Assembly: GCF_900343145.1 (NCBI RefSeq)
Contig: NZ_LT996886.1
Coordinates: 2,604,001-2,668,000 of the forward strand
DNA: 64,000 bases
Reading direction: 5' to 3'
Source: Tessaracoccus timonensis
Lineage (GTDB): Bacteria > Actinomycetota > Actinomycetes > Propionibacteriales > Propionibacteriaceae
Part shown: in pieces, positions 18,607-26,937 of the stretch
How the letters are laid out: every line of letters starts with the position of its first letter
Numbering within the stretch: the first letter of the stretch is position 1
Made by a program: the position numbers and the translations under genes
Notes under the pieces: model-generated
What the model was told of the DNA's origin: nothing
The model's input: the letters and a program-made list of their open reading frames with translations, nothing else
The model's database searches: none

Positions 18607-18647
18607 GCACCTCCTGTCGCCGCCAGCTTAGCGGCAACGGGAGGTGC
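18607..18647 (-). promoter_or_regulatory. Hairpin covering the mtrA ribosome-binding site
   Basis: The arm at 18607-18623 (GCACCTCCTGTCGCCGC on the plus strand) pairs over 17 positions with 18631-18647, with one C-A mismatch, one G-T wobble and a seven-base loop. On the mtrA mRNA the 3' arm contains AGGAGG, so the Shine-Dalgarno is buried when folded. It could also act as the terminator of the operon upstream, but no T run follows. Confidence 0.55.
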
Positions 18648-18661
18648 AACGTGAGACATAC

Positions 18662-19417
18662 TCAGAGCGCGCCTTGTGCACTGCTAGCTCTCATCGCGCT
18701 TCCAGCCTCAGAAAGCCGAGCGGAGATCTGCGCGGCCTGGGCGCGCCACGGGCCGTTCATATTGGCGCTGAACTGCGCAGCGCACGCGCTCAGTATCCCT
18801 GCGAGCATGGGTGTCCGGGTACCAATGCCGAAGCCAGCGGGGTTGGGCGTCGGCGGGCGTAAGGCAATCGTCTTTCCCGGGAGCAGCGCCCCTTGTGCTG
18901 CCATCACGAAATCCATCAAGAGTTGGTCAGTGGCGTCACTCGCGTCAAACATCAACGGTGCGACCTTGACGACGGCTTCCTCGAACCTGTCGTGCTCCTC
19001 AATCTGGCGGTCGGTGAAGGTTTGCCAATGTCGCTTAGCTTCACCAGACCATCCATTGTTGATGCCTCGGCTCTGTACCTTCTTCATCAGGTCGCGTAGC
19101 TCAAGCACGTTGTCGTTCAGATATGCCCATGAGTGGCCGCGGTCTCGCATGCGGCTGGACGATTCCTTGCTCTGCCCGGCCCACACTGTGATTCCTTCAA
19201 CCTGTCCCAGGGCAGCATTGCCTTTCGCGCTCGCCACCTGCAATGCTGCTTGCGCTGCAGTTGCTAGGGCCGTGCCTGCTGCACCGACGAGACCCATGGT
19301 GGACGCCATGCTCAACGACATCGTGATCTCTTGCTGATCGTTGAGGATCGCTTGCGTGAGCGTACTGCGAAGCTCGGTCACGCGGTTGTCAAGGTCTGAG
19401 TAAATGTCACGCATCAC
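18662..19417 (-). CDS. Putative type VII secretion-related helical protein (third gene of operon)
   Basis: 251 residues, mostly helical. An N-terminal coiled region (DLDNRVTELRSTLTQAILNDQQEI) is followed by an Ala-rich stretch that could be membrane-active (MGLVGAAGTALATAAQAALQ). A WxG-like turn is in GWSGEAKRHWQTFTDRQIEEHDRFEEAV, the pattern that separates the two helices of WXG100/LXG-type T7SS proteins. The C-terminus is Ala-rich. The ATGA overlap with the preceding gene shows coupled translation. Family assignment is inference from the W-S-G turn and operon company; I do not recognise a named homologue. Confidence 0.5.
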   Translation of the reverse strand: MMRDIYSDLDNRVTELRSTLTQAILNDQQEITMSLSMASTMGLVGAAGTALATAAQAALQVASAKGNAALGQVEGITVWAGQSKESSSRMRDRGHSWAYLNDNVLELRDLMKKVQSRGINNGWSGEAKRHWQTFTDRQIEEHDRFEEAVVKVAPLMFDASDATDQLLMDFVMAAQGALLPGKTIALRPPTPNPAGFGIGTRTPMLAGILSACAAQFSANMNGPWRAQAAQISARLSEAGSAMRASSAQGAL

Positions 19418-21108
19418 GGAATCTCCCTGTCAGAGAGCTGGGCATTTAGCATTTCGGTCTGGTCATAGGCGTCGGCGCTCAGCGCCATGTGCTCTGACGT
19501 GTACTGGTTCTTACCTGTGCGATGCTCGGTGGAGGTCACTGACGCAGTGCGCATGGACTCATAGGCGGGCTGCACCATGCCGTTCATCACTCCGAAGGTG
19601 GGGGCGTCACCAGCGAGGCTGTCGAACTGACTCCGCAGCTTGGCTTGTGCTTTCGCAATCGAGTCCCACGCCTTCGACTCGCCACGCAATTCTTCGCTCT
19701 GCACCGAGAAATCCTTCGCGGTCGCGTTCGTATGCCCAGCCCGCTGACCAACCCCATCAGCGGATTGGATGAAGTCGTGCGAACCGGCGCTCGACTGACT
19801 CGGCGCACCTGACATGTGCGAGTACTGGGTGGACTGCAGGTCAGACACCTGATGTTTCACGCCGGACGACGCCGATGGCCCGGCGCTTCCCCCATGGCCC
19901 GAAGTAGCCTCGCGGTAGCCGTCGCGGCTGAGTCCTTCGACGCCCTGACGCACGCCACCCTTCGAGCCAGGAGCGCCATCCGCTGGCCCGGAAACACCGT
20001 GCGTGGCATTGTACGAGCGCTGGCTATCCGAAAAGCCCAGCCCGGAGCGCGATACCCCGTCGTTCACCTTGCCCTGTCCGGCATGCCAACGTGCCATCTC
20101 TTCGTTGGAGACATATCCGTCACCGTTGAGATCAGCACCTATGCCACCACGGATACTGGGCGCAGGAGCTCCGAGTCCCCCATTTCCTGCCCCGCCACCG
20201 TTGTAGTAGGGATTCGGATACAGGTTGCCGTCTGGGCCTTCGATGAACTGCTGGCTCGTGTCGATTCCGGCACCACGCATCGCCTCGGCGAACGCCGCCG
20301 GATCGGTGCTTTGCACGTCGCCTCCCGCGGCGAGGACGCCTGAGGACGGTGGCGAGAACATGGCGCCCGTCGCACGAGAGCTCTGCATGCTTGCCAGGGC
20401 TGCCGACGATGCGCCGCCATTCATAACCTGGTAGTTCACAGCCTGCTGGGCGGAGGCAAGATTTTGTGCTCCGCCGACGCCTCCGAGGGTGGCGCTCGGA
20501 AGCATCATTCCGCCGGGTGCGCTGCCGCCGCCGGCCGCGGAGCCTGCAGCAGGGTTGCCGATGCCTGCTCCCGCCATCGGCATCATTGGGCCCATGCTGT
20601 TGCCCGCACCCTTGTTACCGCCGCGGGTTCCTGAGCCACGCATGGCCATGGATGTCCGCGTAACGTCGGCACGTTCGTCGTCTTCGTCCAGCGTGAGGCC
20701 CGGAATGTTATCGGGGTTGTCGTAGGCACCCCACGGGTCTTCCGAGTGGTCGACGCCCGATGCGGCCAGCTGCTCATTATCGAAGTGCACGGCCCCATCA
20801 GCAGCCATCACACCGATAGATCCGGCCGCCGCTGCCTCAGTCGCAGCGGGAAGCGGAGTCGACGCGGGAGTGAGTCCAGCGTTCCCCGCACCTTGCGCTG
20901 CGGCGGGTGCTCCTGCCGGCGCGGCACCCGTCGCGGTACCACCGGTGCCGGCGTTGCCAGTGATTGACACAGGGCCACGCCCGCCCTTCGCTTCCTTCTT
21001 CTTCGAACCGCGCACACCGCGATAGTTCAACGTCGCCTCTTGCTCGCGATCTACAAAGTCGTCGTTGACGGTGTCACTCGTACCGTTCCGCAAAATCTTG
21101 TCAGTCAT
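19414..21108 (-). CDS. Large Gly/Ala/Ser-rich protein with an EF-hand (putative T7SS substrate)
   Basis: 564 residues of mostly low-complexity Gly/Ala/Ser/Met sequence with no signal peptide or membrane helix. A single canonical EF-hand loop DLNGDGYVSNEE lies at about residues 326-337 (Asp 1, Asn 3, Asp 5, Glu 12), so it may bind calcium. The last 110 residues are more ordered and helical (DFSVQSEELRGESKAWDSIAKAQAKLRSQFDSLAG), with spacing reminiscent of T7SS substrate helices. Start and stop overlap both neighbours by ATGA. An exported, calcium-responsive cell-surface or toxin-like protein is possible; no function is assigned. Confidence 0.55.
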   Translation of the reverse strand: MTDKILRNGTSDTVNDDFVDREQEATLNYRGVRGSKKKEAKGGRGPVSITGNAGTGGTATGAAPAGAPAAAQGAGNAGLTPASTPLPAATEAAAAGSIGVMAADGAVHFDNEQLAASGVDHSEDPWGAYDNPDNIPGLTLDEDDERADVTRTSMAMRGSGTRGGNKGAGNSMGPMMPMAGAGIGNPAAGSAAGGGSAPGGMMLPSATLGGVGGAQNLASAQQAVNYQVMNGGASSAALASMQSSRATGAMFSPPSSGVLAAGGDVQSTDPAAFAEAMRGAGIDTSQQFIEGPDGNLYPNPYYNGGGAGNGGLGAPAPSIRGGIGADLNGDGYVSNEEMARWHAGQGKVNDGVSRSGLGFSDSQRSYNATHGVSGPADGAPGSKGGVRQGVEGLSRDGYREATSGHGGSAGPSASSGVKHQVSDLQSTQYSHMSGAPSQSSAGSHDFIQSADGVGQRAGHTNATAKDFSVQSEELRGESKAWDSIAKAQAKLRSQFDSLAGDAPTFGVMNGMVQPAYESMRTASVTSTEHRTGKNQYTSEHMALSADAYDQTEMLNAQLSDREIP

Positions 21109-21806
21109 GCGATTCCCTTGGACATCTTTGATTGAAGAGCAGCCGATAGCTTTCTACATTCCTCGGCCAATTCTTCCCGCTCGCCAGGTACGAAAACGGG
21201 TGGGACATAGCTGTCGTATGCCTTACGGTGCACTTTCAGCACCTGGTCAGCGATCTCACTGGCGCCTGCTGACGCCAGCCAGGACTTGTTGAACTCAACC
21301 TTCTCCGTGAGCCCAGCCAGCGACAAGGTGACCGTGACGTTGCCGTCGCGGCCACTCGCACGAACCTTCTCACCCTCGAAATCTGCCCAGCGGACGTTCT
21401 CTGGGGCGCGGGCATCGAGTTCACGAATGCGGTCCATGAGGTCGAGATACTGTTCTTCGAGGTCTTCATGCGTGCCCTCGAACTCCACCTCGACGGGTTC
21501 TGGCTCCGGAACCTCGAGGTTGCGCGACTGCCCGAAACGAAGGTTCGCACAGAAAAACGCTTCGAAGAATGCGTCGCTCAGCGAATGACCCGCCAACCGC
21601 TCACGCCACCGGGCGGAGAGTTTTACGCGCTCGAGGTGGCGGGTGTCTTCGTCCACCCAGATGCGGACCACCTGTCGCGCGTCGGTGAAGCCGTGGGAGA
21701 AGTGCCAAGCCTCGACGTCGCTCTCGGCCTCGTCCGTCGATTCATCAGGCACGATGTCTGAGCTTGGCGGCGCCAGCAGCTCGTCGTCCATCACATCGTC
21801 GGTCAC
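21105..21806 (-). CDS. YbaB/EspL-like protein, first gene of the putative T7SS operon
   Basis: 233 residues. The N-terminal half, after an acidic tail, reads WHFSHGFTDARQVVRIWVDED and SARWRERLAGHSLSDAFFEAFFCANLRF. The C-terminal half VRASGRDGNVTVTLSLAGLTEKVEFNKSWL..ASEIADQVLKVHRKAY has the beta-beta-helix layout of YbaB/EbfC-type proteins, to which the ESX-1 protein EspL belongs. The GTG at 21806 has GGAGG four bases upstream, and the stop overlaps the next gene by ATGA. A chaperone or regulator for the downstream substrate is plausible but unproven. Confidence 0.5.
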   Translation of the reverse strand: MTDDVMDDELLAPPSSDIVPDESTDEAESDVEAWHFSHGFTDARQVVRIWVDEDTRHLERVKLSARWRERLAGHSLSDAFFEAFFCANLRFGQSRNLEVPEPEPVEVEFEGTHEDLEEQYLDLMDRIRELDARAPENVRWADFEGEKVRASGRDGNVTVTLSLAGLTEKVEFNKSWLASAGASEIADQVLKVHRKAYDSYVPPVFVPGEREELAEECRKLSAALQSKMSKGIA

Positions 21807-21877
21807 GTTTCCTCCATTTGACGTACCGAGATGCAGTCAACCACATAGTGGGGTCAACGTCGGGGCGTTCTTCGGCC

Positions 21878-22441
21878 TCAATTGAGAATGGGCAGCGGGG
21901 TCCATGTGGACCATCTGGAAACGGCACCGCCCAGACGTCGTAGTACCCGCCGCCAGAGGTCGTCAGGCACCCCGAAGACTTCCTCGGCGCGAGCGGTCGT
22001 GCGGAACCAAGATCCGCGAATGAGTTCGCCTTCGAGCTGGCCCGATTCCCAGCCAGCCAAGGCGACGTACATCCGCATGTGTGCGAACGCTCCTTCAACA
22101 AGTTCGACAGGAGTGTCGAGGTCGACGAGGCCAACCTCTCCGAAGATCTGCTGCCATCCGGGCGGGCTCACCTCAGGGTTGGCGAGCTGCGCCAGCGCCA
22201 CCACAGTCTGTTCATTGACCGGGCCCCCGAGAAACGGTACCGACGGCGGCGAGAGCAGCGGTTCCCATTGGGAGAGCTGCTCGGGAATGTCGAGATCGCT
22301 GGGGCGGTTGAGCACGACACCAAGGGTGCCTGCGTCGTTGTGTTCCAACACCAACACGACGGTCTGGTCAAAGTAGCCGCCTTTTCCAGGCTCGGTGGAG
22401 ATCAGCAGCTGTCCAGCGGCAGGGGGCCCGAGCAGTTCCAT
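21878..22441 (-). CDS. UPF0301 (YqgE/AlgH) family protein
   Basis: 187 residues. The family signature is clear: GQLLISTEPGKGGYFDQTVVLVLEHNDAGTLGVVLNRPS near the N-terminus, then FLGGPVNEQTVVALAQL and YVALAGWESGQLEGELIRGSWF, ending in LWRRVLRRLGG. The family is widespread and of unknown biochemical role; AlgH is linked to alginate regulation in Pseudomonas, which should not be carried over here. A TAGAGT box lies six bases before the ATG, so the mRNA is probably leaderless. It precedes the T7SS-like operon by 71 bases on the same strand. Confidence 0.9.
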   Translation of the reverse strand: MELLGPPAAGQLLISTEPGKGGYFDQTVVLVLEHNDAGTLGVVLNRPSDLDIPEQLSQWEPLLSPPSVPFLGGPVNEQTVVALAQLANPEVSPPGWQQIFGEVGLVDLDTPVELVEGAFAHMRMYVALAGWESGQLEGELIRGSWFRTTARAEEVFGVPDDLWRRVLRRLGGAVSRWSTWTPLPILN

Positions 22442-22447
22442 ACTGGC

Positions 22448-22453
22448 ACTCTA
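22448..22453 (-). promoter_or_regulatory. -10 box, leaderless start of the UPF0301 gene
   Basis: TAGAGT on the minus strand, six bases before the ATG at 22441. No Shine-Dalgarno sequence is present. Confidence 0.5.
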
Positions 22454-22523
22454 GCCCGCTCTCAGCCGTTGCCCGGTCAGATGGCCTGCTGTCGTCGGTC
22501 TTCTGCCACCAAAAGCATCAATG

Positions 22524-22561
22524 TGTGAGATCTGTTGCGGAAAACCGCAACAACTCTCACA
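22524..22561. repeat. Long inverted repeat in the algH-ASCH intergenic region
   Basis: Two nested arms: TGTGAGA (22524-22530) with TCTCACA (22555-22561), and GTTGCGG (22534-22540) with CCGCAAC (22545-22551), around an AAAA loop. It could be an operator or an RNA hairpin. It lies between divergently transcribed genes, so a terminator role is unlikely. Confidence 0.5.
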
Positions 22562-22694
22562 CTTTGTGGGTTGCATGATCCGCTTTCACACTCTTGGCTT
22601 CGATCTCACAGTCTCTCTTAGCTCGAGCGCAGTGAGTCTGCCCCGATCTTGCTGGCACCAGCACAGAACACCTCGTCCGGCCCACTCTTCTCGA

Positions 22695-22700
22695 TACCCT
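22695..22700 (+). promoter_or_regulatory. -10 box, leaderless start of the ASCH gene
   Basis: TACCCT followed by six bases and the ATG at 22707, with no ribosome-binding sequence. Confidence 0.5.
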
Positions 22701-22706
22701 TGACCG

Positions 22707-23156
22707 ATGACAAAGCCCACTACACCTCCTCTCTCCGAGATTCCTCGCGGCGAGTACGCCTTTCCCGGACCGCTTCGCGACTCCTTGGTGGAGGCAATCC
22801 TTAGCGGAGTCAAGACCGCGACAACCTGCCTGCTCGCCCAATTCGACAAAGGCGAAGATCCTTGCAACCAATTGGGCTCACTGGAGGCAGTTATCGACTC
22901 GAATGGAAATGTCGCGTGTGTGACACGAACACTCGAGGTCCAAATCGTCCGGCTGGGTGATGTCACCGACGAGCACGCCATCGCGGAGGGCGAGGGTTAC
23001 CGGACAGCTGCCGAATGGCGTGCTGGGCACGAAGATTTCTGGCGATCTGAAGAGTTTGTCACCAGTTATGGCGAGCTCCAGTTAGACGACGACACCCTGG
23101 TGGTGTGCTGCCGCTTTGCCGTCGATCCACGGTACCCAGTGAACGCCACCAGCTGA
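22707..23156 (+). CDS. ASCH-domain protein
   Basis: 149 residues. The ASCH fold is recognised from FPGPLRDSLVEAILSGVKTATTCLL near the start, the central strands VACVTRTLEVQIVRLGDVTDEHAIAEGEGY and RAGHEDFWRSEEF. ASCH proteins are small RNA-binding or N4-acetylcytidine-processing proteins; the YqfB-type activity is known for only some. The Lys in SGVKTATT is the usual conserved basic residue. The ATG is at 22707, six bases after a TACCCT box. The remnant IS110 element begins about 35 bases after the stop codon. Confidence 0.82.
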   Translation: MTKPTTPPLSEIPRGEYAFPGPLRDSLVEAILSGVKTATTCLLAQFDKGEDPCNQLGSLEAVIDSNGNVACVTRTLEVQIVRLGDVTDEHAIAEGEGYRTAAEWRAGHEDFWRSEEFVTSYGELQLDDDTLVVCCRFAVDPRYPVNATS

Positions 23157-23189
23157 GGTGGACTAGCTGGCACGATTTGCCAAGGGCAA

Positions 23190-24165
23190 GTTTTGCGGCC
23201 TGATGCATAACGTCTCTTCGTAACGTGGGTGCCGGCAGCTGACGCATCACCGTCCTTTGGCTACCGTCGCTTCAGTGAAAGGACGATGGTCGAAATCAGC
23301 GAGGCCACCGGTATCGACATCTGGTGCGGGCTAAATGTGGGAAAGCAAGTCCATCACCCCTGCGCACTGAACTCTGCCGGGAAGAAAGTATTCGACAAAC
23401 CTCTACCCCAAGACCAGAGCAGGATGGAGGCGATACTCTGCACCCTCGCCGAGCACGGCCGGGTCCTTATGATCGTCGACCAACCCACCGCAATCGGCGC
23501 CTTGCCGATCGCGGTTGCCCGGGCGATGGGCATCCTGATCGCCCACCTACATGGCCTGGCGATGCGCTGCACTGCAGGCCTCTATCTAAGCAATGCGAAG
23601 GCCGACGCGCTTGACGCGTTCATCATCGCCGACGCCGCCGGACCATGCCTCACACCCTGCACGGGGCCAATACGGGTGAGGAAACCCTCGCCGAACTCAA
23701 GACTCTAGTCGGCTTGATCGGGTGATGCTTACCCTCTTTCCGAGATCCAGACCTCGATACAAGGCGTTGGGGATCAGGACAGCCGCACAGATCCTGCTCA
23801 GGGCCGGCGATGCCTCTACCTTCCCCACTGTCGGACACCTCGCAGCCTATGCCGGGCTCGCACCCGTCACACGGCGGTCCGGCACCACGCTCCGCGGCGA
23901 ATTCCCCGCACGTACTGGGAATAAGAACCTCAATGAGCTCTGTTCCTGTCCGCCTTCGTAGCACCCCGAACAGAGCCGACCAGCCGGCCCACTATGGCTG
24001 CAAACGAACCCAAGGCAAGAAACACACCGCCGCCATCAACTGCCTAGCCCGCCGACGCTGAAATTCCCCATTCGCCATGCTCAAAAACCAGGAGCCCTAC
24101 TGGACACCCACACCGACCCCAGAACTATCGTCCATACCCCTCGCCGGTTGATAAGGAACATAGGG
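23190..24165 (+). mobile_element. Degenerate IS110-family element
   Basis: A dead relative of the element at 2790-4220, in the opposite orientation. Its left part keeps the string CGTAACGTGGGTGCCG found just upstream of the intact transposase, but the distal hairpin region of the non-coding end is gone. The right end near 24150 reads AAGGAACATAGGGACAC, close to the intact element's terminus. The boundaries are estimated from these matches. Confidence 0.7.
23286..24061 (+). pseudogene. IS110-family transposase remnant
   Basis: The first part reads WCGLNVGKQVHHPCALNSAGKK, IVDQPTAIGALPIAVARAMG and SNAKADALDAFIIADAAG. The catalytic-region GLDVG of the intact copy is GLNVG here, and KTDARD is KADALD. 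After about residue 130 the frame breaks and the central region is deleted. A second frame gives LGIRTAAQILLRAGDASTFPTVGHLAAYAGLAPVTRRSG and a third gives the tail KRTQGKKHTAAINCLARRR. Loss of two acidic residues, an internal deletion and two frameshifts make it inactive. Confidence 0.85.
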
Positions 24166-24197
24166 ACACTCCTACGCCACGGGCATCACATGACCGG

Positions 24198-24857
24198 CTA
24201 GTGCGCACCCTTCGGCGGCTGCGACTCAACATCTTGTTGCAGGGGATCTTCGGGCCCGTGTGCGGCATGATGCCCCCGTCCTGCTGAGAGGAAGGCCCTG
24301 ATCACCGTCTTTCCTGAACTCCAGATGAAAGCCCAAAAGCCCCGACTCTTGTCGTCGGCAGGGCGACGATCGGAGGGCTCGTTTCGCTCTTCATCCAGAG
24401 TCCGGTGATAAGCGTCGTAGTCCTGATCAGCCCTCGAAGTGCCCACGGCAGTTTTATCCTTCACGAACGCCATGACCAATACACACGCGATAAACAAGGC
24501 GACTATGCCAATTGCGATACTCCCTAGCGAAGCAGCCCAGCCAAACTTTGACAGCGGCGAGAGTGTGGCACAGAAGGCGAAAGCCGAGCCAAAGAATAGT
24601 ACAGACCAAGCCCTGGATTCTGAATCTAGGCTCTGCATCTCGAGATGTCGTTCGGGCGGAACCCAGACGAGCTTCGTGGGGTACTTGTACCTTTCACCCC
24701 AACTGTCCAGTTGGGCCTCCTTGGCTCCCTCAGGATCAAGCTGTTGAACGCGACGACGATATGCCCAAGTCTCCTCGAGTTGCATCTGCATCTGCATCAT
24801 GGTTCCAACCATGAGCAGCCATGTTCCGAGTGATGCAAGGAGATCCCAACCATTCAT
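24198..24857 (-). CDS. Small membrane protein of unknown function
   Basis: 219 residues. An N-terminal hydrophobic helix (LLASLGTWLLMVGTMM) is followed by a soluble Gln/Arg-rich stretch (RRRVQQLDPEGAKEAQLDSWGERYKY). Two close central helices are WSVLFFGSAFAFCATLSPL and GSIAIGIVALFIACVLVMAF, and the C-terminal tail is polar and charged. No known domain is recognised. A TAGACT box lies six bases before the ATG, suggesting leaderless expression of a real gene. It sits between the dead IS110 copy and the IS481/IS256 island, so it may be accessory. Confidence 0.5.
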   Translation of the reverse strand: MNGWDLLASLGTWLLMVGTMMQMQMQLEETWAYRRRVQQLDPEGAKEAQLDSWGERYKYPTKLVWVPPERHLEMQSLDSESRAWSVLFFGSAFAFCATLSPLSKFGWAASLGSIAIGIVALFIACVLVMAFVKDKTAVGTSRADQDYDAYHRTLDEERNEPSDRRPADDKSRGFWAFIWSSGKTVIRAFLSAGRGHHAAHGPEDPLQQDVESQPPKGAH

Positions 24858-24869
24858 GGTAAAAGTCTA

Positions 24870-25392
24870 GCGATCTTGGCCCGACGACCTGGATTTGCAC
24901 TCCGTCCTTCAGTGCCTGCGCAGTGGGCAGGGCCTTACGAGCCGTTTCCGTGGTGCCGCATTGTCAGGTCCCCGAGAAATTGGGGTTGTGCTTCTCAAGG
25001 TTTTCCTCGCGTAGTAGGGGTTAGCTGGCGTGTTGTCGGATACCGCTGATTGGGGGGAGTTCAGGGCGATCCAAACACCCGGGAACTAGGTGTGAGTCTC
25101 GCCAGCCCCTACCCAGCTGTGGCGATTCGCACTAGGCAGGGTGCAGCTCATCGACCATGCGTTGAAGAAGTATCTGGAGCCGTTCACCGGGTGAGCGGCT
25201 CTTGTTTTGTCCAGGGGTCGTCGTGCTCACGCTTGAGCTTTCGCGGCGGTGGGCTTGCTCAGCGTAGTGGTCGGTGAAAGTGCCTGATGGCGCGTGAATG
25301 TATCAACGCCCAGCGGGCACATAGTGGAGGCGGCGGTGTCTGAGGTCACGACATATTTGACGGGGTGTGCCTGGGGAAGGCGTTGTGATCCT
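24870..25392. other. Intergenic stretch without a supported gene
   Basis: About 520 bases left of the IS481 element. No reading frame shows protein-like conservation. It contains one sub-terminal IS481-like motif (25341-25362) and, at 25324-25336, a 13-base copy of the tmRNA 3' end (separate entries). The rest may be decayed mobile DNA. Confidence 0.4.
25324..25336 (+). repeat. 13-bp direct repeat of the tmRNA 3' end (left copy, att-like)
   Basis: GTGGAGGCGGCGG here is identical to 28222-28234 inside the 3' end of ssrA. The copies lie in the same orientation about 2.9 kb apart and enclose the IS481/IS256 island, the geometry expected of attL/attR for an element integrated at the tmRNA gene. 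Confidence 0.45.
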
Positions 25393-25497
25393 TGACAGGT
25401 CAGTCGCGTCATTGTTGACACTTAGGGTTACCTCAGCCGTGTCGGTGACGCTTGACTGGTGAGTCGGGACATGTTTGACACCATGAACAGTCCCAGA

Positions 25498-26937
25498 GCT
25501 TGTCAAGTTGTTTGTGTAAGTGGTCTGTTTTTAGGTGGTTTGGGGGAATCGTTCGGGGTAGCGTAGTGCGAGTTCGTTGAGGGCTTTGGTCCAGCCTTGG
25601 ATGGTGGCGCCTTCGACGAGCTTGCCGGGGGCCTTCCGGTTGGTGCCTTTGGGTAGGCCTGCTTCCTTGGCTCGTTCACGGGCTCGTTTGTCTTCGATGT
25701 TGCGGATCGCGAGCCAGAGCAGCTTGACTACCGAGGCGTCGTTGGGGAATTGGCCGCGGTTTTTGATGATTTTGCGCATCTGGTAGTTCAACGACTCGAC
25801 CTGGTTGGTGGTGTAGATCACCTTGCGGGTCGCGGGCCCAAAATCGAGGAACGGGATGAACCGGTCCCAGGCGTCTTCCCAGGTTTTGACCGCCATCGGA
25901 TATTTCCGGCCCAGGACCGAATCAGCGAACGCGGTCAGCGCCATCAAGGCGTCGTCGTCGTCGACGGCGGTGTAGATCGGTTTGAGCATGGCGGCCACGG
26001 CCTTACGATCCGAGTAGGACACGTAGCGCATGGAGGCGCGGATCAGGTGGACCACGCAGGTCTGCACCAGCGCGCCAGGCCAGGTCGCCTCGATCGCTTC
26101 GGGGAAGCCGGTGAGCCCGTCGCAGCACACGATCAACACGTCCTGGACGCCGCGGTTGGCGAGCTGGGCGCATACCGCTGCCCAGAACTTCGCGCCTTCG
26201 GAGGCTTGGACCCAGATCCCGAGCACGTGTTTGATGCCGTCGAGGTCGACACCAACCGCGATGTGGGCATGCCGGTTGACGACCCGGTTTTGGTCACGGA
26301 CCTTGACCACCAGCGCGTCGAGGTAGATCACTGGGTAGAACGCCTCCAACGGCCTGTTCTGCCAGGCGGTGACTTCCTCCATCACGGCCTCGGTCACATT
26401 CGAGATGGTCTCGTGTGACAACTCGGTTCCCAACGTCGCGGCGAGATGGTGCTGGATCTCGCGGATGGTCATCCCGCCGGCATACAAGCTGATGATCTGG
26501 TCCTCAAGCCCACCCAGACGCCGTTGCCCATTGGGCACCAGCCTCGACACAAACGACCCGTTACGGTCCCGGGGCCGATCCAACTCGATAGGCCCGACCT
26601 CGGTGGCGACGGTCTTCGGTGTGGTGCCGTTACGTGAGTTGCCCGACCCCCTACCAGCGGGGTCGTTCTTCTCGTAGCCCAGATGAGAGGTCAGCTCCGC
26701 GTTCATCCCGCGCTCCAGCACGGACTTGATCAACTCGGGCAAGAACCCGCCCTCTCCGGTCAACGAGATCCCCCGCTCACTAGTCGAGGCCAGCAAGTGG
26801 TCAAGCAACTGGTCATCGATCAACTCACGGCGCAACTCACGCGCCGGGCTGACTGGCTTGTCATTATTCTCGGTCATGGTCATAGTCAATCTCCTTCAGA
26901 TCAGCTTGACCTCTTACACAGACCATTTGACACCCCC
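25498..26937 (-). mobile_element. IS256-family insertion sequence
   Basis: 1440 bp with imperfect inverted ends: GTCAAGTTGTTTGTGTAAG near the left and GTCAAATGGTCTGTGTAAG read inward from the right. It is flanked by the identical 8-bp target duplication CAGTCCCA (25490-25497 and 26938-26945). It is inserted in the fourth codon of the IS481 transposase. The perfect duplication suggests a recent insertion. Confidence 0.92.
25531..26889 (-). CDS. IS256-family transposase
   Basis: 452 residues, full length for the mutator/IS256 family. The DDE residues fit Asp 191 (PVIYLDALVVK), Asp 257 (CCDGLTGFPEA) and Glu 365 (TTNQVESLNYQ). The conserved helical insertion contains CVVHLIRASMRYVSYSDRK. The start codon ATG at 26889 is preceded by AAGGAG seven bases upstream. 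The frame is undamaged and the target duplication is intact, so the element is likely able to move. Confidence 0.96.
   Translation of the reverse strand: MTMTMTENNDKPVSPARELRRELIDDQLLDHLLASTSERGISLTGEGGFLPELIKSVLERGMNAELTSHLGYEKNDPAGRGSGNSRNGTTPKTVATEVGPIELDRPRDRNGSFVSRLVPNGQRRLGGLEDQIISLYAGGMTIREIQHHLAATLGTELSHETISNVTEAVMEEVTAWQNRPLEAFYPVIYLDALVVKVRDQNRVVNRHAHIAVGVDLDGIKHVLGIWVQASEGAKFWAAVCAQLANRGVQDVLIVCCDGLTGFPEAIEATWPGALVQTCVVHLIRASMRYVSYSDRKAVAAMLKPIYTAVDDDDALMALTAFADSVLGRKYPMAVKTWEDAWDRFIPFLDFGPATRKVIYTTNQVESLNYQMRKIIKNRGQFPNDASVVKLLWLAIRNIEDKRARERAKEAGLPKGTNRKAPGKLVEGATIQGWTKALNELALRYPERFPQTT

Noticed and set aside
25050-25277. 75-codon plus-strand frame left of IS481
   Set aside because: No ribosome site or recognisable domain; lies in apparently decayed mobile DNA.
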